Source: Bacteroidota bacterium
Lineage (GTDB): Bacteria > Bacteroidota > Ignavibacteria > T3Sed10-11
Direction: 5' to 3'
Length of the DNA: 9,929 bases
Assembly: GCA_007128495.1 (NCBI GenBank)
Contig: SKXH01000241.1
Span: forward strand, 1 to 9,929
How positions within the stretch are numbered: position 1 is the stretch's first letter; the number at the start of each line of letters is the position of its first letter. Shown here piece after piece: positions 1 through 6,612 of this stretch. The notes below the pieces were generated by a model. That model was not told the DNA's origin. It saw only the letters and a program-made list of their open reading frames with translations, and did no database searches. A program made the translations under genes and the position numbers.

Positions 1-6
1 AGAAGA

Positions 7-606
7 TTATTCCGCATAAGCCGGATCGTGCGCCATGGGTAATTCTTCTTCTGAAAATCCTTCCTCGGTCCAATAATGTTCAAGCTCGACGCCGAGTCCC
101 TGAACAAGACGAGAGACAAAATTAAAATAACCGGTAACCATAACGATTGCGAGAATCGTTTCATCACTGACCCCTTCCGATTGTAATTCCTCAATATCAT
201 TTTGGAAATGAAATTGCGGCTCCCTTGTTAAACGTTCGGCAAATTCAAGCATTTTCAATTCGAGCGGCGCCAGATAGACGTTTCTAAAATTTTCCCGAAA
301 CTGTTTTACATGTTCTTTATTTTTTGTAAGGCGATATAACGCATCACTATGATGATTGATGCAATATTGGCAATTATTGGTTTGTGCTACAACAATCGCG
401 ATCATTTCGCGTTGGATTCGGGTAAGCGGTGAACTGCTGTACATGAGTGTACGATAAAAATCCATATGTGCTTTTAAGTATTTCGGATTTAACCCCTGTA
501 CTTTAACGATATTATCGACGCCTCCCCAGGGTGCACGGTAGGCGTCGTAATAAACTTTAAGTTTGGTGTCTACCTCCTCTTCACTGAGCGTTCTGATCCA
601 TGCCAT
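7..606 (-). CDS. Peroxidase-related protein, AhpD/carboxymuconolactone decarboxylase fold
   Basis: A 199-residue all-helical-looking protein of the AhpD-like (CMD) superfamily, probably in the 'uncharacterized peroxidase-related' branch. The core motif is visible: E67, then C79-Q-Y-C82, then H86. This spacing (12, 3, 4) equals the Glu/Cys/Cys/His proton-relay and thiol site known from mycobacterial AhpD, so a thiol-dependent peroxide-reducing or related redox activity in the cytosol is likely. The substrate cannot be told. The ATG start is supported by AAGGAGG at 611-617 on the minus strand, four bases upstream. It is the last gene seen of a minus-strand operon, 36 bases after the preceding gene. 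The C-terminal tail after about residue 180 is acidic. The family call is firm; calling it a true peroxidase is an inference. Confidence 0.9.
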   Translation of the reverse strand: MAWIRTLSEEEVDTKLKVYYDAYRAPWGGVDNIVKVQGLNPKYLKAHMDFYRTLMYSSSPLTRIQREMIAIVVAQTNNCQYCINHHSDALYRLTKNKEHVKQFRENFRNVYLAPLELKMLEFAERLTREPQFHFQNDIEELQSEGVSDETILAIVMVTGYFNFVSRLVQGLGVELEHYWTEEGFSEEELPMAHDPAYAE

Positions 607-642
607 AATACCTCCTTTAATGGATTTAGAATATGATTTAAT

Positions 643-1062
643 TTACCAATCGGTCGGACGATCAAGGTCCATCGGTGTTTTTTGTTCGGAATTAGCATAC
701 ACGGTAATATTCTTTTTGGGTGAGATTTGAATGGCCCAATCGCCTTTTTGATTGCGTACGGTCGATCCCCATAATTTTCTCATCTTTTGCCCGGTAAATT
801 TTTCATAGAATATCCACCCGAAATATGCGGTGGAATCTTTGATATAGAATGCCGGAACACGTTCACCTGGTTCTACCGGTGCTTCTGCAATCGTAACGGG
901 ATCGAAACCGGTATCCTTCAGAACCTGAATAAATTTATCGGTATAATCACGGCCATCGACAATCAGAGTATGACGCGTACGTTTCACTCCATTCCCCGTT
1001 GCAAGATCCCTCAAAGACTTAAAGATTAAATCCCTGCTGTTATTATTAGACCGGATCGTCAT
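643..1062 (-). CDS. Conserved-looking protein of unknown function
   Basis: I do not recognise the family. With the ATG at 1062 the protein has 139 residues; a TTG one codon upstream (1065) is an equally placed alternative. It is soluble, mixed alpha/beta by appearance, with no signal peptide or membrane segment. The N-terminal half is basic with a VDGRDYTDKF stretch. The middle is rich in aromatic residues (AFYIKDSTAYFGWIFYEKF), and the C-terminus is polar. The gene starts inside the end of the upstream zinc-ribbon gene (overlap of about 17 bases), so the two are probably translationally coupled. An AGAGGA ribosome site lies within the upstream coding sequence. It sits between a zinc-ribbon gene and a thiol-peroxidase-like gene, but this does not define a function. 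Confidence 0.7.
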   Translation of the reverse strand: MTIRSNNNSRDLIFKSLRDLATGNGVKRTRHTLIVDGRDYTDKFIQVLKDTGFDPVTIAEAPVEPGERVPAFYIKDSTAYFGWIFYEKFTGQKMRKLWGSTVRNQKGDWAIQISPKKNITVYANSEQKTPMDLDRPTDW

Positions 1063-1294
1063 CAAACAAATCGTCCTCTAACCCGATGTCGGGATTCTTG
1101 GTGGATTGCAGATACTGTGAAAGAAGTGCCGTATCTTCACTGCACGTTGCACACAACAGTTGGTCATCGAATTCTTCAATGTGTGACACGCTGGTGTGAG
1201 CACCGCACATAGAACACACCCCTTTTCGCTGATGCCCTTTCGGAACTGCGTTTCGCTTTGAAACCATGTTATTTGTTTTCTTTTTAACTGGCAT
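1046..1294 (-). CDS. Small zinc-ribbon-like protein
   Basis: An 82-residue protein with two knuckles, C27-S-M-C30-G and C48-A-T-C51, separated by 17 residues. This is the pattern of a four-Cys zinc ribbon. The N-terminus is strongly basic (KKK at 4-6, further K/R up to residue 24). The C-terminal 15 residues are strongly acidic (EDDLFDDD). Such a layout suits a small nucleic-acid- or protein-binding adaptor, but no specific family is recognised. The ATG at 1294 is preceded by a GGGGATAG stretch that can serve as a ribosome site; an internal ATG at codon 10 has no better site. It appears to be the first gene of a minus-strand operon with the 140-residue protein and the AhpD-fold protein. Confidence 0.7.
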   Translation of the reverse strand: MPVKKKTNNMVSKRNAVPKGHQRKGVCSMCGAHTSVSHIEEFDDQLLCATCSEDTALLSQYLQSTKNPDIGLEDDLFDDDPV

Positions 1295-1462
1295 CAGTCT
1301 ATCCCCGCTGTTCGCATACGTACGATTTTTCCATTAAATTATTGTAACGTTGATTTTACACCGGTAACTACTCGTACAATTCGAACATTAAGCAGCGAGC
1401 GTATGTCATTCGCCGGGTTTCGATTTATAAGCAATATAAAGAGGCAGTAGATTAGATGCAAC

Positions 1463-1491
1463 TTGATGCTTTCTAAATAGTTGCGTATACT
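1463..1491 (+). promoter_or_regulatory. Sigma70-like promoter of the VKOR-HDAC-lipoprotein operon
   Basis: TTGATG at 1463-1468 and TATACT at 1486-1491 are separated by exactly 17 bases. The expected transcription start is near 1497-1498, only a few bases before the ATG at 1502 or the ATG at 1505. The transcript would be leaderless or nearly so, and AGGA at 1494-1497 would lie at or before its 5' end. It sits in the divergent gap 1295-1501, for which no equally good minus-strand promoter was found. Confidence 0.55.
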
Positions 1492-1501
1492 ATAGGAATT
1501 A

Positions 1502-1939
1502 ATGATGGGAATAACCGTGACACAAACACTGCTTCTGCTGCTCACAGCAGCGGGTTTTTTAATATCATTCTATTTTACAGGGGTTTATTATGGCTACCTG
1601 AAAAGCAATGTTTGGTGGATACCCGCGTTTTGCCGTATGGAGCAGCATAGTTGTCAATCGATCTTGCAAACCCCGGAAGCACGTGTTTTCGGTGTACCGA
1701 ATTTCGTGCTCGGACTTCTGTTTTATGGTGCACTTGTAATTGTTATACTCGGCGATAGCGGCGGTTTCTTGTTTGATATAGTTGTTGCCACCGCCTTATT
1801 TACGGTTATACTTGCCGGCTATCTGGTATATGCATTACGCGTGCGTTTAAAAATCGATTGCATTCTCTGCTATACCGCTCACGGAATAAATACCCTGATC
1901 GCTGCAATCCTTATCATAAAAAAATACGACATACTGTAA
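1502..1939 (+). CDS. VKOR-family membrane thiol oxidoreductase
   Basis: A 145-residue integral membrane protein of the vitamin K epoxide reductase family. In bacteria these proteins reoxidise a DsbA- or thioredoxin-like partner and pass electrons to quinone, so driving disulfide formation in the envelope. Visible are the loop cysteines C44 and C51 (FC-x6-C), then C120-I-L-C123 as the quinone-side CxxC. Hydrophobic segments lie near residues 8-28, 68-84, 89-112 and 121-140, which gives the expected four-helix core. No thioredoxin domain is fused, so a separate partner is needed and none is in the window. The start may be ATG 1502 or the adjacent ATG 1505, which lies a better distance from AGGA. 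It is the first gene of a tight three-gene plus-strand operon. Confidence 0.87.
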   Translation: MMGITVTQTLLLLLTAAGFLISFYFTGVYYGYLKSNVWWIPAFCRMEQHSCQSILQTPEARVFGVPNFVLGLLFYGALVIVILGDSGGFLFDIVVATALFTVILAGYLVYALRVRLKIDCILCYTAHGINTLIAAILIIKKYDIL

Positions 1940-1963
1940 TATCCAAACAATGCGGAGCTGCCT

Positions 1964-3010
1964 GTGGTATTAAGCGAAAACAAAAATTTTCCCAGGGAAG
2001 TATTCCTCTATTACGATCCGGTGTATCTTGAACATCTGACATTACCGCATCATCCCGATCAACCTGAACGCTTAACGGCAATAGTTAATCATTTACAGAA
2101 AAGCGGTATATGGGAAATGGTAACCCATCGTTCGCCTCAGAAAGAACAATTAACCGAAGAATCAATTACCGGGTATATAACGCTTGTACACCCGGAGCAA
2201 CACATCGATTATATAAGAAGAAAATCTGAAGAAGCCCTCCAGGCAGGTACAACGATAATGCCTTTTTCAGACGGAGGCGATACGAATGTAAGCGCAAAAA
2301 CGTATGAGGTCGCACGTAAAGTAGTTGTTGCAGCGATCGGAGCAACGACTGCGGTCTGTGAAGGTAAAACAAAACGTGCGTTTTCTGCATGCCGTCCGCC
2401 CGGGCATCATTGCTCACGTAATCGTCCGATGGGCTTTTGTGTATTCAACAATGCAGCAATTGCTGCGAGATATACGCAGCAGGCATATGGTATCGAACGT
2501 GTCGCGATTATAGATTGGGATGTACATCACGGTAACGGCACCCAGGCAATCTTTTATGACGATCCGTCGGTATTGTATATAAGCTTGCATCAATATCCTC
2601 ACTATCCCGGCACAGGGAGTGCAAGCGAACGCGGTGAGGGCAAGGCCGAAGGTACAACAATGAACTTTCCGTTAGCCGCCGGTACGGATGAGAAACAATA
2701 TGAAAATGTATTTGTACAAAAGATCGTTCCGGCATTAAAGGAGTTTCAACCGGGACTGTTAATTTTATCTGCCGGCTTTGATGCACACAAAGACGATCCG
2801 CTCGGCGATATGCTGTTAACCGAGGAATCGTTTGGATTGTTTACCCGCATACTCTCGGATGCATCATCAGTATGTGACGGTAAAATTGTTTCATTGCTTG
2901 AAGGCGGCTATAATTTATACGGACTTGCAAAAAGCGTTGCAGCACATATTCTTGCGCTCGGCGGATTAAAACAGGTCGCCGAAACAGACATGAAAGGAAA
3001 TACAAAATGA
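1964..3010 (+). CDS. Histone deacetylase family protein (zinc-dependent deacetylase)
   Basis: A 348-residue protein matching the full arginase/deacetylase-fold HDAC domain (the class that includes bacterial acetoin-utilisation AcuC-like and acetylpolyamine amidohydrolase-like enzymes). It hydrolyses an acetyl-lysine-type or acetylamine amide using Zn2+. Catalytic elements are complete: R144-P-P-G-H148-H149 (His pair), D186-x-H188 in DWDVHHGNGT (two metal ligands), D273 in SAGFDAHKDDP (third ligand) and Y316 in LEGGYN (transition-state Tyr). The natural substrate cannot be read from sequence. The start is GTG with GGAG at 1953-1956, seven bases upstream, 24 bases after the VKOR stop. Its stop overlaps the next start (ATGA). 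There is no signal peptide, so it is cytosolic. Confidence 0.95.
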   Translation: MVLSENKNFPREVFLYYDPVYLEHLTLPHHPDQPERLTAIVNHLQKSGIWEMVTHRSPQKEQLTEESITGYITLVHPEQHIDYIRRKSEEALQAGTTIMPFSDGGDTNVSAKTYEVARKVVVAAIGATTAVCEGKTKRAFSACRPPGHHCSRNRPMGFCVFNNAAIAARYTQQAYGIERVAIIDWDVHHGNGTQAIFYDDPSVLYISLHQYPHYPGTGSASERGEGKAEGTTMNFPLAAGTDEKQYENVFVQKIVPALKEFQPGLLILSAGFDAHKDDPLGDMLLTEESFGLFTRILSDASSVCDGKIVSLLEGGYNLYGLAKSVAAHILALGGLKQVAETDMKGNTK

Positions 3011-3906
3011 GGTATGTGTGGTTCTCCATAATTATACTGCTCACAATAGGGTGTGACCGGGAACGGGAAGAAAGAACGGTTCACATTGCGGTTTCTCTTG
3101 CCGGCACCGATGCCTATGCATCGACAAAATATATACAAGCAATAACCGATGCAGCAGAAGATGGAAACATAGATGTAATTTGGAGAATAGCACAATGGGA
3201 TCACGAACTACAAAACCGCCAGATAGACACGCTTTTTGCAGAAATGCCTGATATCATTGCCGTTGAAATTACCGATCCCCGTCGAGCGGATGAAATACTT
3301 GGACCGATACAACAGCAGGAAATCCCGGTTGTCGGCTTCAACCGGCTGGCTCCTTCCTTTCAATACGACCTGATCGTCAGCCCGGATTATTACGAGATAG
3401 GTAATGAGCTGGCAGAAGCTGTAGTCGAAAGGTACGATTCCCGGGAAATAAATATTCTGCTCCTTTACGGTTCTGTTTTCAGCGGCCAAGATTCACTTAT
3501 AATAGAAAGCTTTTTATCGGTCATAGAAGAGTATGACAACTTCACCGTACAAAAAAAGGAAACAGTGCAGAAAGAACTACTGCAAGACAGCAACGCAGCG
3601 ATCGCTATCGATCCGTTGTTAACAAGACGGTTGGTTCAAAGCATCACAGAAATGGATGAAGCCGGTATGGAACACCGCTCCCCCTTCATCGCAGGAATCG
3701 GTGAGAAAGAGAGCTTTACTATGATTGACTATGACAATCTGCTTCTCATTGACCGCCAGCAGTACACTGCCGGAACGCTCCTCGTCAATGCAGCATCCGA
3801 TTATGCGCGCGGTGAATTCAGGCACCTTGAGGGACCGGTAATTCAAGTTGGCGAATATATGATGCCGGTAGTATATACACCGTATCGTGTGGTGTATCCC
3901 GATTGA
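3007..3906 (+). CDS. Periplasmic-binding-protein-like lipoprotein (sugar-type substrate-binding fold)
   Basis: A 299-residue exported protein. Residues 1-16 form a short lipoprotein signal ending LTIG-C16. The lipobox is loose (Thr at -3), as often seen in spirochaetes. From residue 25 it follows the type-I periplasmic binding fold of the Peripla_BP_4 (ribose/galactose-binding-like) kind: VHIAVSLAGTDAYAS, then PDIIAVEITDP, then IPVVGFNRL. It should bind a small ligand at the membrane surface. No ABC permease or ATPase gene and no sensor kinase is adjacent, so it may be an orphan binding protein or a sensory one. The ATG overlaps the deacetylase stop (ATGA), with AAAGGA at 2993-2998, eight bases upstream. 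The partnership with a deacetylase is unusual and unexplained. Confidence 0.8.
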   Translation: MRYVWFSIIILLTIGCDREREERTVHIAVSLAGTDAYASTKYIQAITDAAEDGNIDVIWRIAQWDHELQNRQIDTLFAEMPDIIAVEITDPRRADEILGPIQQQEIPVVGFNRLAPSFQYDLIVSPDYYEIGNELAEAVVERYDSREINILLLYGSVFSGQDSLIIESFLSVIEEYDNFTVQKKETVQKELLQDSNAAIAIDPLLTRRLVQSITEMDEAGMEHRSPFIAGIGEKESFTMIDYDNLLLIDRQQYTAGTLLVNAASDYARGEFRHLEGPVIQVGEYMMPVVYTPYRVVYPD

Positions 3907-3920
3907 AATGAATTGAATGA

Positions 3921-3949
3921 TTGATAATTATATTACGAATTAGTATGTT
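3921..3949 (+). promoter_or_regulatory. Possible sigma70-like promoter for the ferredoxin-domain gene
   Basis: TTGATA at 3921-3926 and TATGTT at 3944-3949 have a 17-base spacer in the 160-base gap after the lipoprotein gene. It predicts a leader of about 110 bases. The -10 box is only four of six, and no clear terminator hairpin with a U-tract precedes it, so read-through from the upstream operon is also possible. Confidence 0.35.
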
Positions 3950-4066
3950 GAGAGCAGTTACCCTCCTCTGAGTGCTTCCCTGAGTATTTGAGCGGTATTA
4001 ATGTATCGCTGCATGTTGCCTTAAATAATCGAGAAACAGTTCACCGGATAAATCAAAAGGTATTAT

Positions 4067-5041
4067 ATGCGAATACGATCATCCACCCGATCATGGTTTC
4101 GTGAACGACGGAACGCTTCCCATAACTCTCTCTTTGATTTTCTTCACGGCTATGTCTACGGCCGCTGGCCGTACACCTATATTGGTATTGCAATCGGCGA
4201 ACACCGGGTAACAAAAATCGTCAGGCCAATATTCACCTTGCTATCGTTACCGTTTAAAGCAATCGGTTATCTCTTCAACCGTAATCACAGAGATAGTTCC
4301 GGGAATGGTGAAACAGCAAAACAAAAATTCGCCGATACGTATCACGGAAAAGTAGTACCGCTTGAAGGTGCCCGCAAACTCGTTACCGTCAATCAGGATG
4401 TATCGCTGCGAAACCTCGAGCATGTGATTCCCTATGATACTGCGCGCGACATAGTTCTGAAAAATCCGGATCAACTTGCTGTTCTGCAATGTCCATGCCG
4501 CACTGCACGAAAAGATCCCTGCACACCGCTCGATGTGTGTCTTGTTGTCGGTGAGCCCTTCACGAGTTTTATACTTGAACACCATCCCGAACGGGCAAGA
4601 AAAATAACATCCGATGAAGCCGTGAACATCTTACAGGAAGAAGACAAACGCGGACACGTACACCATGCGTTTTTCAAAGATGCAATGCTCGGCAGATTTT
4701 ACGCAATATGTAACTGCTGCAAATGCTGCTGCGGTGCAATGCAGGCGCACCGGAACGGCACACCGATGCTCGCATCATCCGGTTACGTTGCTAAGGTCGA
4801 CCAAAGACAATGCGCTGTGTGCGGCACATGTGCAAAGTATTGCCAGTTTGAAGCGGTTACGTTTTTTGACGGTGTGAAAAGCATTGATGCTATGAAATGT
4901 CTTGGCTGCGGGGTATGCATTCCGAAGTGTGCGAAGAACGCACTTACACTCGAACGCGATCCGGGCCGGGGAATACCGCTGGAACTTGATGAGTTGATGA
5001 GTGAGGCGGGAGAGAAGGAATTGCAAAAGTACAGTAATTAA
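4067..5041 (+). CDS. Cys-rich iron-sulfur protein with C-terminal 2x[4Fe-4S] ferredoxin domain
   Basis: A 324-residue protein. Near the C-terminus lie two classical [4Fe-4S] motifs, C249-x2-C252-x2-C255-x3-C259 and C278-x2-C281-x2-C284-x3-C288, a bacterial-type two-cluster ferredoxin module. Upstream are additional Cys groups: C142-P-C144, C152 and C158, then a dense C215-x-C217-C218-x-C220-C221-C222 patch, which may hold another metal site. Residues 1-75 are basic and contain a hydrophobic stretch near 51-70 that could associate with the membrane, though it is not a clear helix. An electron-transfer or redox role is likely, but the partner is unknown. The ATG has AAAAGG at 4055-4060, six bases upstream. 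It stands alone and is convergent with the DUF2283 gene. Confidence 0.85.
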   Translation: MRIRSSTRSWFRERRNASHNSLFDFLHGYVYGRWPYTYIGIAIGEHRVTKIVRPIFTLLSLPFKAIGYLFNRNHRDSSGNGETAKQKFADTYHGKVVPLEGARKLVTVNQDVSLRNLEHVIPYDTARDIVLKNPDQLAVLQCPCRTARKDPCTPLDVCLVVGEPFTSFILEHHPERARKITSDEAVNILQEEDKRGHVHHAFFKDAMLGRFYAICNCCKCCCGAMQAHRNGTPMLASSGYVAKVDQRQCAVCGTCAKYCQFEAVTFFDGVKSIDAMKCLGCGVCIPKCAKNALTLERDPGRGIPLELDELMSEAGEKELQKYSN

Positions 5042-5066
5042 AAACAAGCTCGATGTTCTTTGGACT

Positions 5067-5132
5067 GCGGAAGCTTGCTTCCACTTTGGTATGCAACTTG
5101 CACTAAATTACTTTTGCTAATGTGCAAGTTTC
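5067..5132 (+). repeat. 66-bp dyad repeat, copy 1
   Basis: This copy is identical to 5683-5748 except at position 5083 (A instead of G). It contains GGAAGC-TT-GCTTCC and the 9-bp inverted repeat AACTTGCAC (5095-5103) / GTGCAAGTT (5122-5130) with an 18-base loop. It lies in the convergent gap between the ferredoxin-domain gene and the DUF2283 gene, where its hairpins could limit read-through from both sides. It has no U-tract, so a terminator role is only possible. Confidence 0.85.
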
Positions 5133-5134
5133 AA

Positions 5135-5341
5135 TTACTCGCTGCTTGTACTAACTTCTTCATAGGTTACATCCTTAAGTGACGCAAATTTCTTCACATG
5201 TTCTATTGTCATGCTTACCAGCACCCCATGCTCATCCAGATCAATGTAGATATTTTCATTTATCTCACGTGTTTCAGCGACCTCTTTTTCTCCAAAGACA
5301 ATCAAAGCAGTATCGGTATCGGGGAAATATTTGATTTTCAT
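5135..5341 (-). CDS. DUF2283 domain protein (pair partner of DUF4258 gene, left module)
   Basis: A 68-residue protein starting MKIKYFPDTDTALIVF. This is the typical opening of DUF2283, a small beta-rich domain in which a short sheet with a D-x-D-A turn is followed by a helix. The rest, YIDLDEHGVLVSMTIEHVKKF, also fits. The function of the family is not established. DUF2283 genes are often found next to a DUF4258-like gene in arrangements resembling toxin-antitoxin pairs. The ATG at 5341 overlaps the upstream gene's TGA in an ATGA junction, so translation is probably coupled. The gene ends three bases from repeat copy 1. A homologous but divergent copy lies at 9648-9863. Confidence 0.85.
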   Translation of the reverse strand: MKIKYFPDTDTALIVFGEKEVAETREINENIYIDLDEHGVLVSMTIEHVKKFASLKDVTYEEVSTSSE

Positions 5342-5586
5342 GAATTTTCCTCCTTAAATGAACGATCAAAAAAAGCATTATGAATAGTTTCGCCGTCAGC
5401 GAGCAATATTACTCGGAGAATTCTTCCACCATACTCATCAATTTTACCCCAACGACGAATGCGCCCATCAGATTGAATCTCTTCTCTTATTGGATCTTCA
5501 ATAACCTTCTTAATCCACTCCTCTTTTATTATTTTACGATCTGATCGCTTTGATACATATAAAAAGTATCGAGCATATTTTACCAT
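5338..5586 (-). CDS. DUF4258-like small protein (left module)
   Basis: The likely protein has 82 residues from the ATG at 5586; an in-frame upstream extension to 5664 adds a Cys-rich stretch that does not look native. It carries the pattern of the RelE-like/DUF4258 kind seen beside DUF2283: EEWIKKVIEDP, then DGRIRRWGKI, then LRVILLADGETIHNAFFDR, with conserved Arg, Trp, His and Asp positions. A toxin-like role is inferred from the pairing and has not been shown. No clear ribosome site precedes 5586, so the exact start is uncertain. It overlaps the DUF2283 gene by four bases. The region upstream (5587-5682) is AT-rich with only weak promoter-like boxes. Confidence 0.75.
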   Translation of the reverse strand: MVKYARYFLYVSKRSDRKIIKEEWIKKVIEDPIREEIQSDGRIRRWGKIDEYGGRILRVILLADGETIHNAFFDRSFKEENS

Positions 5587-5677
5587 AACTTTTGTATTTA
5601 GACATAACCAATAATCAAATATACAATTGCAAAACAAATTATACAAACCACACTTATCGCCCAATTTTTCCTAAACA

Positions 5678-5705
5678 CCAAAGCGGAAGCTTGCTTCCGC
5701 TTTGG
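5678..5705. repeat. Perfect 13-bp inverted repeat at the head of repeat copy 2
   Basis: CCAAAGCGGAAGC (5678-5690) and GCTTCCGCTTTGG (5693-5705) are perfect reverse complements separated by TT. In RNA this would fold as a 12-bp stem with a four-base loop. No T-run follows on either strand. In copy 1 the stem is shortened because the left flank differs and 5083 is A. Confidence 0.9.
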
Positions 5706-5748
5706 TATGCAACTTGCACTAAATTACTTTTGCTAATGTGCAAGTTTC
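5683..5748 (+). repeat. 66-bp dyad repeat, copy 2
   Basis: This is a direct repeat of 5067-5132 at an offset of 616 bases, with 65 of 66 positions identical. It includes the second inverted repeat, AACTTGCAC (5711-5719) / GTGCAAGTT (5738-5746). The two copies bracket the left DUF4258/DUF2283 pair exactly: the pair lies between them with no other gene. It could be a dispersed extragenic palindromic element or a trace of insertion of the pair. Confidence 0.85.
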
Positions 5749-5833
5749 TTTGTTCTCCATAATTTCCATTTCCATCTCAATAATTCCTGCAAAACGAATT
5801 CAATCGTGCAATCACCTATTCTCCCCACCCCTC

Positions 5834-5862
5834 TTGACATCCCCCAAACAATACCATATATT
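5834..5862 (+). promoter_or_regulatory. Strong sigma70-like promoter of the RecA-like/PolB cassette
   Basis: A perfect TTGACA (5834-5839), a 17-base spacer and TATATT (5857-5862, five of six) predict a start near 5869 and a leader of about 33 bases before the ATG at 5902. Just downstream, GTATAAATATAC (5871-5882) is a near-palindrome that might be an operator. No known LexA box was recognised. Confidence 0.65.
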
Positions 5863-5901
5863 ATTATAGCGTATAAATATACACCACACAATAACTGAAA
5901 A

Positions 5902-6543
5902 ATGCAAAAAATCCCCCAAAAACGCCATCTTTCTCTGCCGGCCGGACAGCGGGTCGATAGAGTACGATGTTCTCCGGGTAAGCTCAATTTGCTCTACGGA
6001 CCGAAGCCGGTCTTCCATATCTCCCACAGCGTGGCGGGGGAACAGTTGATGAAGAACCAGCGGGTGGCGGTCATCGACGGCACAAACCGTTTCTCACCAC
6101 ACACTATTGCAACGATCGCGCGGCGACACCGTATCGACCCTGAGAAGATGCTCAACCGCATCGTCGTCTCGCGGGCATTCACCTGCTACCAGATGGAATC
6201 GGCGGTGACCGACCGCGCGCCGGCGTTTCTCGATAAGCACGATTGCTCGCTGCTCATCGTCTTCGGTCCGCTCGATCTGTTCTACGACGAACAGGCCCCG
6301 ATGCGCGACGTGCACCGCGGCCTGCAACACATGATCGATACACTTGATGCACTCAAAAAACAAGGCCTTGCCATTTTAGTAACATCGCAGCAAATAGCCG
6401 CTCCACGCGGGAGAGGACATCTTTTTACAAGTTTGAAAACAAAAACGGATTCTGTTTACCGGTTGGATATGGGGGAGAGACATTTTGCATTGCTGATAGA
6501 AAAAGCAAAATCATTTATGCAAAAAAATCATTTTGTCAGATAA
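5902..6543 (+). CDS. RecA/RadA-superfamily protein with inactivated ATPase site
   Basis: A 213-residue protein that follows the RecA/Rad51/RadA core in order. At residues 26-34, GKLNLLYGP leads into the Walker A position. Then come VAVIDGTNRFSP (55-66), ARRHRIDPEKMLNRIVVSRAF (73-93), the Walker B strand LLIVF (117-121) and ILVTSQQ (158-164). The P-loop GPxGSGKT is replaced by GPKPVFHI, with the invariant Lys and Thr now H39 and I40. The Walker B Asp is replaced by F121. ATP binding and hydrolysis are therefore unlikely, and a structural or adaptor role is inferred, as with ImuA-like proteins. There is no visible ribosome site before the ATG. It is followed after 69 bases by the small gene and then the PolB homologue. 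The last third of the gene is clearly more AT-rich than the rest. Confidence 0.8.
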   Translation: MQKIPQKRHLSLPAGQRVDRVRCSPGKLNLLYGPKPVFHISHSVAGEQLMKNQRVAVIDGTNRFSPHTIATIARRHRIDPEKMLNRIVVSRAFTCYQMESAVTDRAPAFLDKHDCSLLIVFGPLDLFYDEQAPMRDVHRGLQHMIDTLDALKKQGLAILVTSQQIAAPRGRGHLFTSLKTKTDSVYRLDMGERHFALLIEKAKSFMQKNHFVR

Positions 6544-6601
6544 TTATTTTGTATACACTTTTGCCGGAACTATACCGGACAGGGATTTAGAATTTGAAAA
6601 G

Positions 6602-6608
6602 AAGGAGG
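6602..6608 (+). promoter_or_regulatory. Strong Shine-Dalgarno site deciding the start of the small gene
   Basis: AAGGAGG lies four bases before ATG 6613. It favours this frame over the overlapping +1 reading frame that opens at 6594. Confidence 0.85.
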
Positions 6609-6612
6609 ATAT

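Larger units (their letters stand above)
5587..5901. other. Intergenic region between divergent modules
   Basis: This stretch of 315 bases separates the minus-strand DUF4258 gene from the plus-strand RecA-like gene. It holds repeat copy 2 with its long hairpin (5678-5748), a pyrimidine-rich stretch (5815-5845) and the promoter at 5834-5862. I see no further gene; minus-strand reading frames crossing it lack ribosome sites and recognisable composition. Confidence 0.6.

Noticed and set aside
1339..1545. Minus-strand open frame of 68 codons in the divergent gap
   Set aside because: It overlaps the VKOR start and its promoter, lacks a ribosome site and has no recognisable pattern.
5067..5748. 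Integron attC sites around a DUF4258/DUF2283 cassette
   Set aside because: On the minus strand GTTGCAT fits GTTRRRY at 6 of 7, but the partner RYYYAAC box fits poorly. Identity between copies also runs about 40 bases past the would-be crossover point, where true attC neighbours should diverge. No integrase gene is present.
5678..5748. Rho-independent terminator
   Set aside because: The stem is strong, but no T-run follows on either strand, so it is listed only as a repeat.
5733..6027. Minus-strand frames crossing the cassette promoter
   Set aside because: No ribosome site and Arg/Trp-rich content; they overlap a good plus-strand promoter and the RecA-like gene.
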